64,000 nt of DNA from Bacillota bacterium (GTDB taxonomy: Bacteria; Bacillota; Clostridia; Lachnospirales; Lachnospiraceae): assembly GCA_023386315.1 (NCBI GenBank), contig JAEWJZ010000029.1:62001-126000 (forward strand), in the 5' to 3' direction. Position 1 is the first letter of the stretch. The number at the start of each line of letters is the position of its first letter. This document shows, piece by piece, positions 28,227 to 36,228 of this stretch. Under the pieces are notes generated by a model. It was not told where the DNA came from and made no database searches. It saw only the letters and a list, made by a program, of their open reading frames with translations. The translations under genes were made by a program, and so were the position numbers.

Positions 28227-28337
28227 GGTGAGAAAGGTATGGCACGAATTGCTGCCATGCCTTTTTCATTTGTATGCAGGCTCCGCAAGTATAAGGTACA
28301 AACCTGGCAGAATAAGATCTTTCAGGAGGTGGGCACT

Positions 28338-28493
28338 ATGGATTTGTCCAAAGAGATCACCTATGAAAAAGAAAGCGGAGAAAAGCGGGTAACAGTCAAA
28401 GTGGAGCGATGCTTTCAATGTGAAGCAACAATACAGCAAATAATTCTTAATCTTCTGAAGAGGCGTCTTCATGCAGGGGGAGGTCTAAGATGA
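28338..28493 (+). CDS. Small protein translationally coupled to recombinase 2 (candidate directionality factor)
   Basis: 51 residues beginning MDLSKEITYEKESGEKRVTV, with a central ERCFQCEATIQQIILNLLKRR helix. The ATG follows TCAGGAGGTGGGCACT. Its stop overlaps the recombinase start (ATGA), the sign of tight coupling. Its size and place suggest a recombination accessory or directionality factor, but no family is recognised. It shares no obvious sequence with the 49-residue protein of element 1. Confidence 0.7.
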   Translation: MDLSKEITYEKESGEKRVTVKVERCFQCEATIQQIILNLLKRRLHAGGGLR

Positions 28494-30115
28494 GCGGGGG
28501 AGTAAAAGGAAGGGAGGGAGTCAGATACCAGACGGCACTCTACATGCGCCTTTCCAAAGATGACGGAGCGGGAGAGAGCGCCAGTATCAGCACCCAGCGG
28601 AGCATGCTCCGGGAATATGCCAGAGAAAACGGTTTTATTGTTTATCGGGAATATATTGATGACGGCTTCAGCGGGACTACGTTTGAACGCCCGGCATGGA
28701 AATGCCTTCTTGCAGATATAGAAGCCGGTAAAGTCAATCTGGTTATTACCAGAGATCTTTCCAGGCTCGGAAGGGACTATATCCTTACCGGTCAGTATAC
28801 GGAGATCTATTTTCCAGCCAGAGGGGTCCGTTATATTGCGGTAAATGATGGTTACGATTCCCTTAATCCGGGAAACGACCTGGCACCTTTCCAGAATATT
28901 GTGAATGAAATGTATGCCAGAGATACCTCAAAAAAGATCCGCAGCGCATTAAGGACCAAAATGAAAGAGGGTGCATTTATCGGAAATTTTGCCCCATATG
29001 GGTACAGGAAAGACCCGGAGGATAAAAATCATCTTCTGATTGACCCGGTTACAGCTCCGGTTGTCAGAGAGATTTTTGAGCGCGCATCGAAGGGTGAGGC
29101 ACCCTTGAAGATCGCAAAGCTTCTTAATCAGAAAGGAGTTAAAACTCCGGCACAATATCGCTGTTTCCATCGCCACGAACTCTTTCTGGAAAACGGGGAA
29201 GGAAATAAAGAGTGGGTATCCGGTACTATTTGCAAGGTTCTGTCCAATCCTGTCTATACAGGAGATATCGTACAGGGGAAATCCTCCAAGCTGTCCTTTA
29301 AAAGCCAGATTACCTTAAATATACCCAAAGAGGATTGGATTGTTGTAAAGGATAAGCACCAGCCAATTGTAACCAGAGAAATGTTTGAGCAGGCAGGAAG
29401 ACGGAAAATTTCAAGAAAAAGATCAAAATCCTCCCAGTTTACCAATGTATTTTCCGGACTGGTATACTGCGGGGACTGTAAAAGAGTAATGACGACAACC
29501 AGGGCCGGCAGGAAGGGTGAGGAGAGAAAGCTGGTATGCAGCGGATATAAGCAGTATGGGAAAACAGCATGTACCAATCATTACATGGAATACGGTCTGC
29601 TCTGCCAGATTGTGTCTCAGGAGCTTACGGCACTTATCACCCTGACGGAAAAAGAAAGAAAAGAGATTGCAAAAGAAATGGAAGCCTATGGTAAAAAAAA
29701 GGGTAATCCGGATGAAAAGCAGGCAGCCACTTCTTTAAAAAAGAGGGAAAGGGAGATTGACCGTATCATAAGAAAGCTTTACGAGGACCGTGTTAACGCA
29801 GTGGTAGAGGAAGAACGTTTTTATAAGCTTATCGCTTCTTATGAACATGAGCTAAAGGAGATACAGGCAGAAGAAGCTGCATTGAAGGAAACCACTGCAT
29901 CTGTGTGGAAAAGCACAGGAAAATCAGAACATGATGTGGACCGGTTGTTAAATGAGTTAATGGAAGACGGAATTCCTGCTTTCGATCTTTTGCAACAGTT
30001 TATTGACCGTATTGAAATTTTTCAGTCCAGGAAAGAAACGGATCAGAAAGACAAAAGGCTTCTTACCGTCCGGATCTGTTACCGGTCAGAGCCGCCGGGC
30101 ATCAAAAAAGCATAG
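28490..30115 (+). CDS. Large serine recombinase of element 2
   Basis: 541 residues, intact. Catalytic domain about 12-165 with nucleophile Ser in ALYMRLSKDDG, then ISTQRSMLREYARENGF, DDGFSGTTFERPAW and RDLSRLGRDYI; recombinase domain about 185-300 (FAPYGYRKDPED, GDIVQGKSS); zinc ribbon with YCGDCKRVM and a later Cys pair; a Lys/Glu-rich coiled coil near 390-460. It resembles transposon/prophage-type large serine recombinases and differs clearly from recombinase 1, so the two elements are independent arrivals. Its stop lies within the attP arm, 12 bases from the core. Confidence 0.94.
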   Translation: MSGGVKGREGVRYQTALYMRLSKDDGAGESASISTQRSMLREYARENGFIVYREYIDDGFSGTTFERPAWKCLLADIEAGKVNLVITRDLSRLGRDYILTGQYTEIYFPARGVRYIAVNDGYDSLNPGNDLAPFQNIVNEMYARDTSKKIRSALRTKMKEGAFIGNFAPYGYRKDPEDKNHLLIDPVTAPVVREIFERASKGEAPLKIAKLLNQKGVKTPAQYRCFHRHELFLENGEGNKEWVSGTICKVLSNPVYTGDIVQGKSSKLSFKSQITLNIPKEDWIVVKDKHQPIVTREMFEQAGRRKISRKRSKSSQFTNVFSGLVYCGDCKRVMTTTRAGRKGEERKLVCSGYKQYGKTACTNHYMEYGLLCQIVSQELTALITLTEKERKEIAKEMEAYGKKKGNPDEKQAATSLKKREREIDRIIRKLYEDRVNAVVEEERFYKLIASYEHELKEIQAEEAALKETTASVWKSTGKSEHDVDRLLNELMEDGIPAFDLLQQFIDRIEIFQSRKETDQKDKRLLTVRICYRSEPPGIKKA

Positions 30116-30140
30116 ATTTCCTCCGTCATGTGCATGGGAT
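30104..30140 (+). other. attR of element 2
   Basis: Right arm 30104-30126 (ending GATTTCCTCCGT) is the inverted copy of the left arm; core CATGTG is at 30127-30132, then feoB resumes with CATGGGATTTGG. Joining with attL gives CTG ACC ATG TGC ATG GGA, i.e. LTMCMG, the expected FeoB sequence. Confidence 0.88.
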
Positions 30141-30973
30141 TTGGCTGCAATGCGGCAGGGATTGTAGGCTGCCGGATTATTGATTCTCCAAGAGAACGTC
30201 TCATTGCAATGATCACCAATAACTTTGTTCCCTGTAACGGGCGTTTTCCAACCATGATTGCAATTATTACCATGTTTTTTATCGGAGGAGCGGCGGGACC
30301 ATTTTCCACTGTCTTATCTGCAGGTATCCTGTCAGGTATCATTCTTCTTGGTATTCTGATGACCCTGATAATATCCAAAATCCTCTCTTTAACCATACTA
30401 AAGGGGATTCCGTCTTCCTTTACCTTAGAGCTGCCTCCTTACCGCAGACCCCAGATCGGAAAGGTTATTGTCCGGTCCATATTTGACCGGACGCTCTTTG
30501 TTCTTGGAAGGGCAGCTGCAGTAGCTGCTCCGGCTGGTCTGATAATCTGGCTGATGGCAAATATCACAGTGGGAGATATGACCTTATTATCCCACTGCTC
30601 CGGTTTTTTAGATCCTTTCGCCAGAGTAATCGGTCTTGACGGCGTGATTCTTCTGGCATTCATCCTTGGCTTTCCTGCCAATGAGATCGTTGTTCCCATC
30701 ATGATTATGGCCTATCTTTCCGAAGGAAGCATACGGGAAATCAATGATTTATCCATATTAAGGGATCTTTTAACTGCCAATGGCTGGACCTGGGTGACTG
30801 CTGTCAGTACCCTGCTTTTTTCCCTCATGCACTGGCCCTGTTCCACCACCTGTCTGACCATAAGAAAGGAGACAGGAAGCATGAAATGGACTCTTCTTTC
30901 CTGGCTTGTACCGACTGTTACCGGGGTGATAGTCTGCTTTTTGTTTACCTCCGCAGCGAGGGCGTTCCTGTAA
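30131..30973 (+). CDS. feoB: FeoB segment 3 of 3: second gate region and C-terminus (interrupted)
   Basis: 280 codons plus stop completing FeoB: CMGFGCNAAGIVGCRIIDS (gate motif and Cys residues), RERLIAMITNNFVPCNGRFP, several transmembrane helices, and the ending FLFTSAARAFL. An in-frame ATG at 30128 lies in the core itself, but the fragment has no ribosome site of its own. Segments 1+2+3 give 159+1146+843 nt = 715 codons plus stop, a normal FeoB length. No internal stop or frameshift is present in any segment, so selection appears to have kept the gene usable. Confidence 0.93.
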   Translation, partial: CMGFGCNAAGIVGCRIIDSPRERLIAMITNNFVPCNGRFPTMIAIITMFFIGGAAGPFSTVLSAGILSGIILLGILMTLIISKILSLTILKGIPSSFTLELPPYRRPQIGKVIVRSIFDRTLFVLGRAAAVAAPAGLIIWLMANITVGDMTLLSHCSGFLDPFARVIGLDGVILLAFILGFPANEIVVPIMIMAYLSEGSIREINDLSILRDLLTANGWTWVTAVSTLLFSLMHWPCSTTCLTIRKETGSMKWTLLSWLVPTVTGVIVCFLFTSAARAFL

Positions 30974-31037
30974 TGTTTAAAATCCCTTCTGATTGTCTAC
31001 AATAGGGGTAAGACACTCATAGAAAGGAGGGAGAAGC

Positions 31038-31265
31038 GTGAACAGGAGTTACCACGTTTACGCCCTGTCAGACCGGCTGAAGGCCAGAAAAATTGAGCGG
31101 GAGATTGCGAAGGTTGATGGGGTGAGGGTAATAAAGATCTCAGAAGACTTGAAGGTAATGAACATTGAGATGGAAAACAGCAAGATTACGGCTGTCATGG
31201 AGCGGGTGGTAAATATCTGCAACCGCATTTCTGACGGCTGTGAAGTGCATTATAAGTTTACGTAA
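31038..31265 (+). CDS. Small HMA-like protein downstream of feoB
   Basis: 75 residues from a GTG behind AAAGGAGGGAGAAGC. The predicted beta-alpha-beta-beta-alpha-beta order (YHVYALSDRL, KVDGVRVIKISEDLKVMNIE, VMERVVNICNRISDGCEVHY) matches heavy-metal-associated folds, but the CxxC metal pair is missing. It could be a FeoC-like helper or a metal/regulatory partner of FeoB. The function is inferred from the gene neighbourhood only. Confidence 0.6.
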   Translation: MNRSYHVYALSDRLKARKIEREIAKVDGVRVIKISEDLKVMNIEMENSKITAVMERVVNICNRISDGCEVHYKFT

Positions 31266-31273
31266 GAATAATA

Positions 31274-31318
31274 AAAAGAGGGCTTGAATGGAAATGCATT
31301 TAAGTCCTCTTTTCCTTT
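31274..31318. terminator. Bidirectional terminator between the feo locus and hemerythrin gene
   Basis: Stem AAGAGGGCTTGAATG / CATTTAAGTCCTCTT with A-rich and T-rich flanks, placed between convergent genes. Confidence 0.75.
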
Positions 31319-31716
31319 TAATGGGTGGTCTTTGCGTATTCGCCGATCTTCTTGTCCATATTTGAGATGTGTTTTGTCAGCCATTCCAGCACCATCTGGT
31401 TTGCATTTAAAATAACAAGCAGATTACCGCCTGAAGTTTTATAATCGCTTCTAAGCTTGGTAAGCTGGGCAATGAAAGCGGTGTGAGCCTGTTTTTGTTC
31501 GGCATAACCCGGGTAATGGATCTTCTGCATGTAAACTTCCTCGTCTGCAAAATGTTTCTTTGTATAATCGTCGAGAAAATCTAATAACTCTCCCACGTAT
31601 TCCTTTGCTTTGTTATTCTTTCCTGCGTCAAAAAGTGCTTCTGCTTTCTGAAACCACATCTTGTGCTGATCGTCAATCATTGATATTCCAACTGATAAAT
31701 TCTGTGTCCACGGCAT
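31318..31716 (-). CDS. Bacteriohemerythrin
   Basis: About 132 residues of a single-domain hemerythrin. The diiron ligands are visible: His in IDDQHKMW, His/Glu in KKHFADEEVYM, His in KQAHTAF, His and Asp in LTKHISNMDKKIGEY. It reversibly binds O2 in the cytoplasm, useful to an anaerobe with large Fe pools. I start at the ATG behind GGAGGATTTGGTT, not the TTG two codons upstream. Confidence 0.9.
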   Translation of the reverse strand: MPWTQNLSVGISMIDDQHKMWFQKAEALFDAGKNNKAKEYVGELLDFLDDYTKKHFADEEVYMQKIHYPGYAEQKQAHTAFIAQLTKLRSDYKTSGGNLLVILNANQMVLEWLTKHISNMDKKIGEYAKTTH

Positions 31717-31833
31717 AACCAAATCCTCCTAAGTAATAATGATATTTATTATTATAATACTTAACGTTGAAAAAAGCAAACCATATTTTACCATTCAGGA
31801 AAGAAAAATCAGATTTAAAATGAAGATAATAAT

Positions 31834-31862
31834 TTGACGTTCCCCTCGTGCAATGTTATAAT
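31834..31862 (+). promoter_or_regulatory. Sigma-A type promoter for rluF-ligA-metA
   Basis: TTGACG (31834-31839) and TATAAT (31857-31862), spacing 17, 32 bases before the rluF start. Confidence 0.8.
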
Positions 31863-31894
31863 TTTTATCTAGCAAACAGTAAGGGAGAACAACT

Positions 31895-32683
31895 ATGGAT
31901 GCAAATGGAATCCGTCTGAATAAATATTTAAGCGAGGCAGGTATCTGTTCCCGCAGGGAGGCAGACCGGCTCATTGAGACCGGAAAGGTTAAAATCGACG
32001 GACAGGCTGCAGTGCCGGGACAGAAAGTTCTTCCAGGGCAGTCTGTTATGGTAAAGGGCCGTCCTGTTCATGCAGCCAAAGGCGAAGCCGGACATAAGGC
32101 AGAGCCTGTCTTTTTAGCAGTCCATAAACCCCGGGGAGTGGTTTGTACCACCTCAGACAAGGACCGGGCTCCCAACATCGTGGATCTGGTAAACTATCCT
32201 GTGCGGATTTATCCCATAGGCCGTCTGGACAAGGAATCCGAAGGTCTGATTCTCATGACCAATCAGGGAGATTTAGTGAATAAAATCATGCGCAGCGGTA
32301 ATGCTCATGAAAAGGAATATTTAGTAAAAGTGAACCGTCCTGTCACAGATGATTTCATCAGAAAGATGCGGAAGGGCGTTACTCTTTCCGAGTTAAACGT
32401 AACCACAAAACCCTGCTTTGCAGAGAAAGCGGGAGAGAAAGCATTCCGCATCGTACTAACCCAGGGGTTAAACCGTCAGATCCGGCGAATGTGCAGCCAG
32501 CTTGGTTTTGAGGTACGAATGTTAAAACGAATGCGGATTATGAATATAGAATTAGGAGATTTAAAGCCGGGTGCCTACCGTGAACTTTCCCGGCGTGAAT
32601 ACCACCAGATGAAGGAGTCTTTAAAAGGCTCGACCAGTCTTTCCTACCAAGAACAGAAAAAGGAGAAATCTGATGGACGATAA
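31895..32683 (+). CDS. rluF: 23S rRNA pseudouridine synthase, RluF/RsuA family
   Basis: 262 residues: N-terminal S4 RNA-binding domain (RLNKYLSEAGICSRREADRL), catalytic motif GRLDKESEGLILMTNQGDL with the nucleophilic Asp, and GLNRQIRRMCSQLGFEV followed by LKRMRIMNIELG, which is the RluF-like ending. The C-terminal tail is polar and extended. It overlaps ligA by 11 bases. RluB or RsuA specificity cannot be excluded. Confidence 0.87.
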   Translation: MDANGIRLNKYLSEAGICSRREADRLIETGKVKIDGQAAVPGQKVLPGQSVMVKGRPVHAAKGEAGHKAEPVFLAVHKPRGVVCTTSDKDRAPNIVDLVNYPVRIYPIGRLDKESEGLILMTNQGDLVNKIMRSGNAHEKEYLVKVNRPVTDDFIRKMRKGVTLSELNVTTKPCFAEKAGEKAFRIVLTQGLNRQIRRMCSQLGFEVRMLKRMRIMNIELGDLKPGAYRELSRREYHQMKESLKGSTSLSYQEQKKEKSDGR

Positions 32684-34631
32684 ATTAAATAGAATCAAAG
32701 AACTGATTACCCTGTTACAGGAGGCAGGAAAGGCCTACTACCAGGAAAGCCGGGAAATCATGAGCAATTATGAGTATGACCGTCTTTATGATGAACTGGC
32801 GGCGCTGGAAGAAGAAACCGGAATTGTTCTTTCCAACAGTCCAACCCAGAACGTAGGCTATCAGGTCTTAAGCGAGCTTCCCAAGGAAGCCCATGAATCC
32901 CCCATGCTTTCTCTGGATAAGACGAAAAGCACGGAGGATTTAGCGGACTGGCTGGGAGACCAGAGAGGAATTCTTTCATGGAAGCTGGACGGACTGACCG
33001 TTGTCTTAGTCTACCGGGAGGGGACTCTTCAGAAAGCAGTTACTCGGGGAAATGGGGAAATCGGAGAAGTAATTACCAACAATGCCAGGGTATTTGCCAA
33101 TATCCCTCTTACTATTTCATACCAGGGAGAACTGGTTTTAAGAGGAGAGGCTGTGATAAAATATTCCGACTTTAACCGGATTAATGACGAAATTGAGGAT
33201 GTTACCGCAAAGTATAAGAATCCAAGAAATTTATGCAGCGGTTCTGTCAGACAGTTAAACAACCAGATCACAGCACGCCGAAATGTGAATTTCAAGGCAT
33301 TTGCTCTTGTTTCAGCTGCAGGTGTTGATTTTAAAAACTCCAGAAATGAGCAGTTTCAGTGGCTGAAAGTCCAGGGCTTTGATGTGGTGGATTATAAGAT
33401 GGTAACGAAGGATACCATAGGTGAGGCAGTGGCTGAATTTGCAAAGACCGTTCCGGAATATGACGTCCCATCAGACGGGTTGGTGCTTTTGTTTGATGAC
33501 ATCGCTTACGGAGAGTCACTTGGACGGACTGCCAAGTTCCCCCGCAACGCCATTGCGTTTAAATGGGCTGACGAGATCAGGGAAACAACGCTGACGGAAA
33601 TTGAATGGAGTGCGTCAAGAACCGGTCTGATTAACCCGGTAGCCATCTTTGAACCGGTGGAGTTAGAGGGGACAACGGTAAGCCGGGCCAGTGTGCATAA
33701 TCTAAGCATTATGGAAGCTCTGGAGCTTGGAGAAGGAGATCAGATCACCGTTTACAAGGCGAATATGATTATTCCACAGATTGCTGACAATTTAACGAGA
33801 AGCGGAAAAATAAAGATACCGGACCACTGCCCGGTCTGTGACGGCAGGACGGAGATCCGTAAAGTCAATGACGTAAAAAGCTTATACTGCACCAACCCGG
33901 ATTGCCAGGCGAAACGGATCAAGGGATTTTCCCTGTTTGTAAGCCGGGATGCATTAAATATTGATGGTTTATCAGAGGCCACATTGGAGAAGTTTATCGG
34001 AGCCGGATTTATCCGGGAGTTTGCCGATATGTTTCATTTAGACCAGCATGAGGAAGCCATTACCCAGATGGAGGGCTTCGGCAAAAAATCTTATGACAAT
34101 TTAATTCAGGCAGTGAAAAAGGCGTCTCATACGACTCTGCCCCGTCTGATCTACGGACTTGGAATTGCCGGAATCGGTGTTGCCAATGCGAAGATGCTCT
34201 GCCGGGAATTCCGCTACGATTTTGACCGAATGCGTCACGCAGAGGAAGAGGAGCTGACTGCTGTCTCAGGCATCGGAAAGGTGCTGGCAGATGCATGGAT
34301 TACTTATTTTAAGGATGAGAAGAATAACGAGATGACAGACCATCTGTTATCAGAAGTAACCATTGAGCAGGAAGCAGAGACCGGGGGAGAGAAGCGGCTG
34401 GAGGGAATGACATTCGTCATTACCGGATCAGTGGAGCAATTCGAGAACCGGAAGGCACTTCAGGAAGCCATCGAGGCACAGGGAGGCAAAGCCACCGGAT
34501 CGGTTACTTCCAAGACCACCTATTTAATCAACAACGATACCACATCCAATTCGTCCAAAAATAAAAAGGCAAAGGAACTGGGAGTGCCCATTATTTCAGA
34601 AGAGGATTTCATAAAACTGCTGGAGGGATAA
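32673..34631 (+). CDS. ligA: NAD+-dependent DNA ligase
   Basis: 652 residues with full domain order: Ia NAD-binding (YYQESREIMSNYEYDRLYDEL), adenylation site Lys in SWKLDGLTVVL, OB-fold, zinc finger CPVCDGRTEIRKV plus a later CTNPDC, HhH repeats (YGLGIAGIGVANAKML, VSGIGKVLADAW) and a C-terminal BRCT domain (GMTFVITGSVEQFENRK). Essential replication ligase. Start behind AAGGAGAAATCTG inside the end of rluF. The length is slightly shorter than E. coli LigA. Confidence 0.95.
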   Translation: MDDKLNRIKELITLLQEAGKAYYQESREIMSNYEYDRLYDELAALEEETGIVLSNSPTQNVGYQVLSELPKEAHESPMLSLDKTKSTEDLADWLGDQRGILSWKLDGLTVVLVYREGTLQKAVTRGNGEIGEVITNNARVFANIPLTISYQGELVLRGEAVIKYSDFNRINDEIEDVTAKYKNPRNLCSGSVRQLNNQITARRNVNFKAFALVSAAGVDFKNSRNEQFQWLKVQGFDVVDYKMVTKDTIGEAVAEFAKTVPEYDVPSDGLVLLFDDIAYGESLGRTAKFPRNAIAFKWADEIRETTLTEIEWSASRTGLINPVAIFEPVELEGTTVSRASVHNLSIMEALELGEGDQITVYKANMIIPQIADNLTRSGKIKIPDHCPVCDGRTEIRKVNDVKSLYCTNPDCQAKRIKGFSLFVSRDALNIDGLSEATLEKFIGAGFIREFADMFHLDQHEEAITQMEGFGKKSYDNLIQAVKKASHTTLPRLIYGLGIAGIGVANAKMLCREFRYDFDRMRHAEEEELTAVSGIGKVLADAWITYFKDEKNNEMTDHLLSEVTIEQEAETGGEKRLEGMTFVITGSVEQFENRKALQEAIEAQGGKATGSVTSKTTYLINNDTTSNSSKNKKAKELGVPIISEEDFIKLLEG

Positions 34632-34634
34632 ATT

Positions 34635-35540
34635 ATGCCGATTAAAGTACAAAAGGATTTACCTGCGAAAGCCATACTGGAAACAGAGAACATATTTATC
34701 ATGGACGAGGACCGGGCCTTAAGCCAGGACATCCGTCCCCTTGAAATCCTGATTATTAATTTAATGCCGATTAAAGAAGAGACGGAAACACAGCTTCTCC
34801 GTGCACTGTCCAATACCCCGCTGCAGGTGGATTGTACATTTTTGATGCTGGAGAGTCATACTTCCAAGAATACTTCAGCCAGTCATTTAAATAAGTTCTA
34901 TGTGTATTTTGATGAGGTAAAAGAGAAGAAGTTCGATGGTATGATTATCACAGGAGCACCTGTTGAGAATATGGAATTTGAAGAGGTGAACTACTGGGAG
35001 GAGCTGTCGAAGATTATGGAGTGGAGCAAGACAAATGTGACCAGCTCCCTTCATATCTGCTGGGGCGCCCAGGCGGGGCTTTATTATCATTATGGAGTGC
35101 CGAAGTATAAGAGAGATAAAAAGCTTTCTGGCATTTACAGACACAGGGTGCTGGATAGGAAAGTGCCGCTGGTACGCAGCCTTGATGATTATGTAATGGC
35201 GCCTCACTCACGGTATACGGAGGTAAGGAGAGAGGATATTGAGAAGCATCCGGAGCTGGAGATTCTGGCGGAGTCGAAGGAGGCCGGGATTTTGATGGTG
35301 ATGAGTGAGGATGGGAAGCAGGTATTTATTCAGGGGCATCCGGAATATGACCGGATGACGTTGAATGGGGAGTATCACAGGGATCTGGATAAGGGGATGA
35401 ATCCGGAGATTCCCTGTAATTATTATGAGGACGATGATCCCGATACGATGCCGGTGCTGTGCTGGAGGAATGCAGCGAATACGATTTATGGGAATTGGTT
35501 GAATTATTATGTTTATCAGGTAACGCCATATGAGTTGTAG
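34635..35540 (+). CDS. metA: Homoserine O-acetyltransferase (MetA)
   Basis: 301 residues of the MetA glutamine-amidotransferase-like fold: nucleophile Cys in SSLHICWGAQAGLYYHYG, and His/Glu in FIQGHPEYDRMT. Residue 111 is Glu (GAPVEN), which in this family specifies acetyl-CoA, whereas Gly at this position gives succinyl-CoA use; hence acetyltransferase. First step of methionine synthesis. It follows ligA by 3 bases, an unrelated-function operon. Confidence 0.93.
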   Translation: MPIKVQKDLPAKAILETENIFIMDEDRALSQDIRPLEILIINLMPIKEETETQLLRALSNTPLQVDCTFLMLESHTSKNTSASHLNKFYVYFDEVKEKKFDGMIITGAPVENMEFEEVNYWEELSKIMEWSKTNVTSSLHICWGAQAGLYYHYGVPKYKRDKKLSGIYRHRVLDRKVPLVRSLDDYVMAPHSRYTEVRREDIEKHPELEILAESKEAGILMVMSEDGKQVFIQGHPEYDRMTLNGEYHRDLDKGMNPEIPCNYYEDDDPDTMPVLCWRNAANTIYGNWLNYYVYQVTPYEL

Positions 35541-36228
35541 GAAGTGGCGGTAGAACCCTAGATTTTATGGGGGTGGGCGATTGGGAAGTGGTTTTTCTTA
35601 TCGTAAAATACCGTAGATTTTGGGGCAAAATTGGAGTCAAAAATGAGCTGAAAAGGTGTCAAAACTAAGTGTCACTTGGGTTTAGAATGACAAATGGTGT
35701 CAGTGTTTTTGACTGTAATGTGTAAAGAAAATAAATGAATTGTAACGATGAAGTTGATTGCAGAAGATAATCTGTGAGATGGGAATCGGTGCATGGAATG
35801 TATGGAAAGCAGCGTGTTTTAAGTTGTCTGTGAGGGTGACTTTGGCATGCTGCAATTATTTTGTAGGTTATCTTGTGAGATTAGCAAGAGAAGAGCCTGC
35901 AAATTATGTGTCATATGCAATGAAGCTGATGGGTTGCAGGGGTATATCGACCTATTAGATGCATTTAATAGAAGGCATAGAATTATCTGATATTGCTACT
36001 GCATATATAAAAGCAAGAGGTGCAGACAGAATGGAAACAAAAGGCTATTGATTCATTATTTTCATAGGTTCAATTGGTGAATAATGTATTATTGGAGTAT
36101 TTTACTTAAATCTTGGCCATAACCCAATATGACATTAAAATATGATATAATTTTATTAGTTATAGAGTTAATATTTATAAAAAAATGGATAAAACTTTGA
36201 TATAAATGATATTTTAGGGGGACTTTAT
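35541..36228 (+). other. Gene-poor junction at the start of the AT-rich region
   Basis: No convincing gene. A 66-codon open frame at 35758-35958 has no ribosome site and no recognised family; a second open stretch follows at 35960-36050. At 35657-35722 the hexamer GTGTCA recurs (GGTGTCAAAACTAAGTGTCA, GGTGTCAG), reminiscent of multi-repeat IS21-type ends, so this may be a solo IS scar. The G+C content falls sharply across it. Confidence 0.4.

Larger units (their letters stand above)
18703..30130. mobile_element. Element 2: 11428-bp serine-recombinase element inserted in feoB
   Basis: It splits feoB after codon 435, inside the conserved MCMGFGCN gate motif. Contents in order are a CcdA-TlpA fusion, a VanW/G5 protein, a giant GH59-type wall enzyme, a 51-codon gene and an intact serine recombinase, all on the plus strand. 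The ends share core CATGTG and 23-bp inverted arms (20/23). Excision core-to-core restores FeoB. The cargo is entirely for the cell surface or envelope; no conjugation, phage or replication genes are present. Confidence 0.9.

Noticed and set aside
15186..30130. A single composite transposon spanning both feoB interruptions
   Set aside because: The two gaps have different cores, different arms and clearly different recombinases, with feoB sequence preserved between them.
30128..30973. A stand-alone 281-residue membrane protein gene
   Set aside because: The ATG falls inside the recombination core and codes for a Met of the FeoB gate motif; it is the feoB 3' end.
35758..35958. 66-codon open frame after metA
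   Set aside because: No ribosome site and no recognisable family; treated as chance or remnant.
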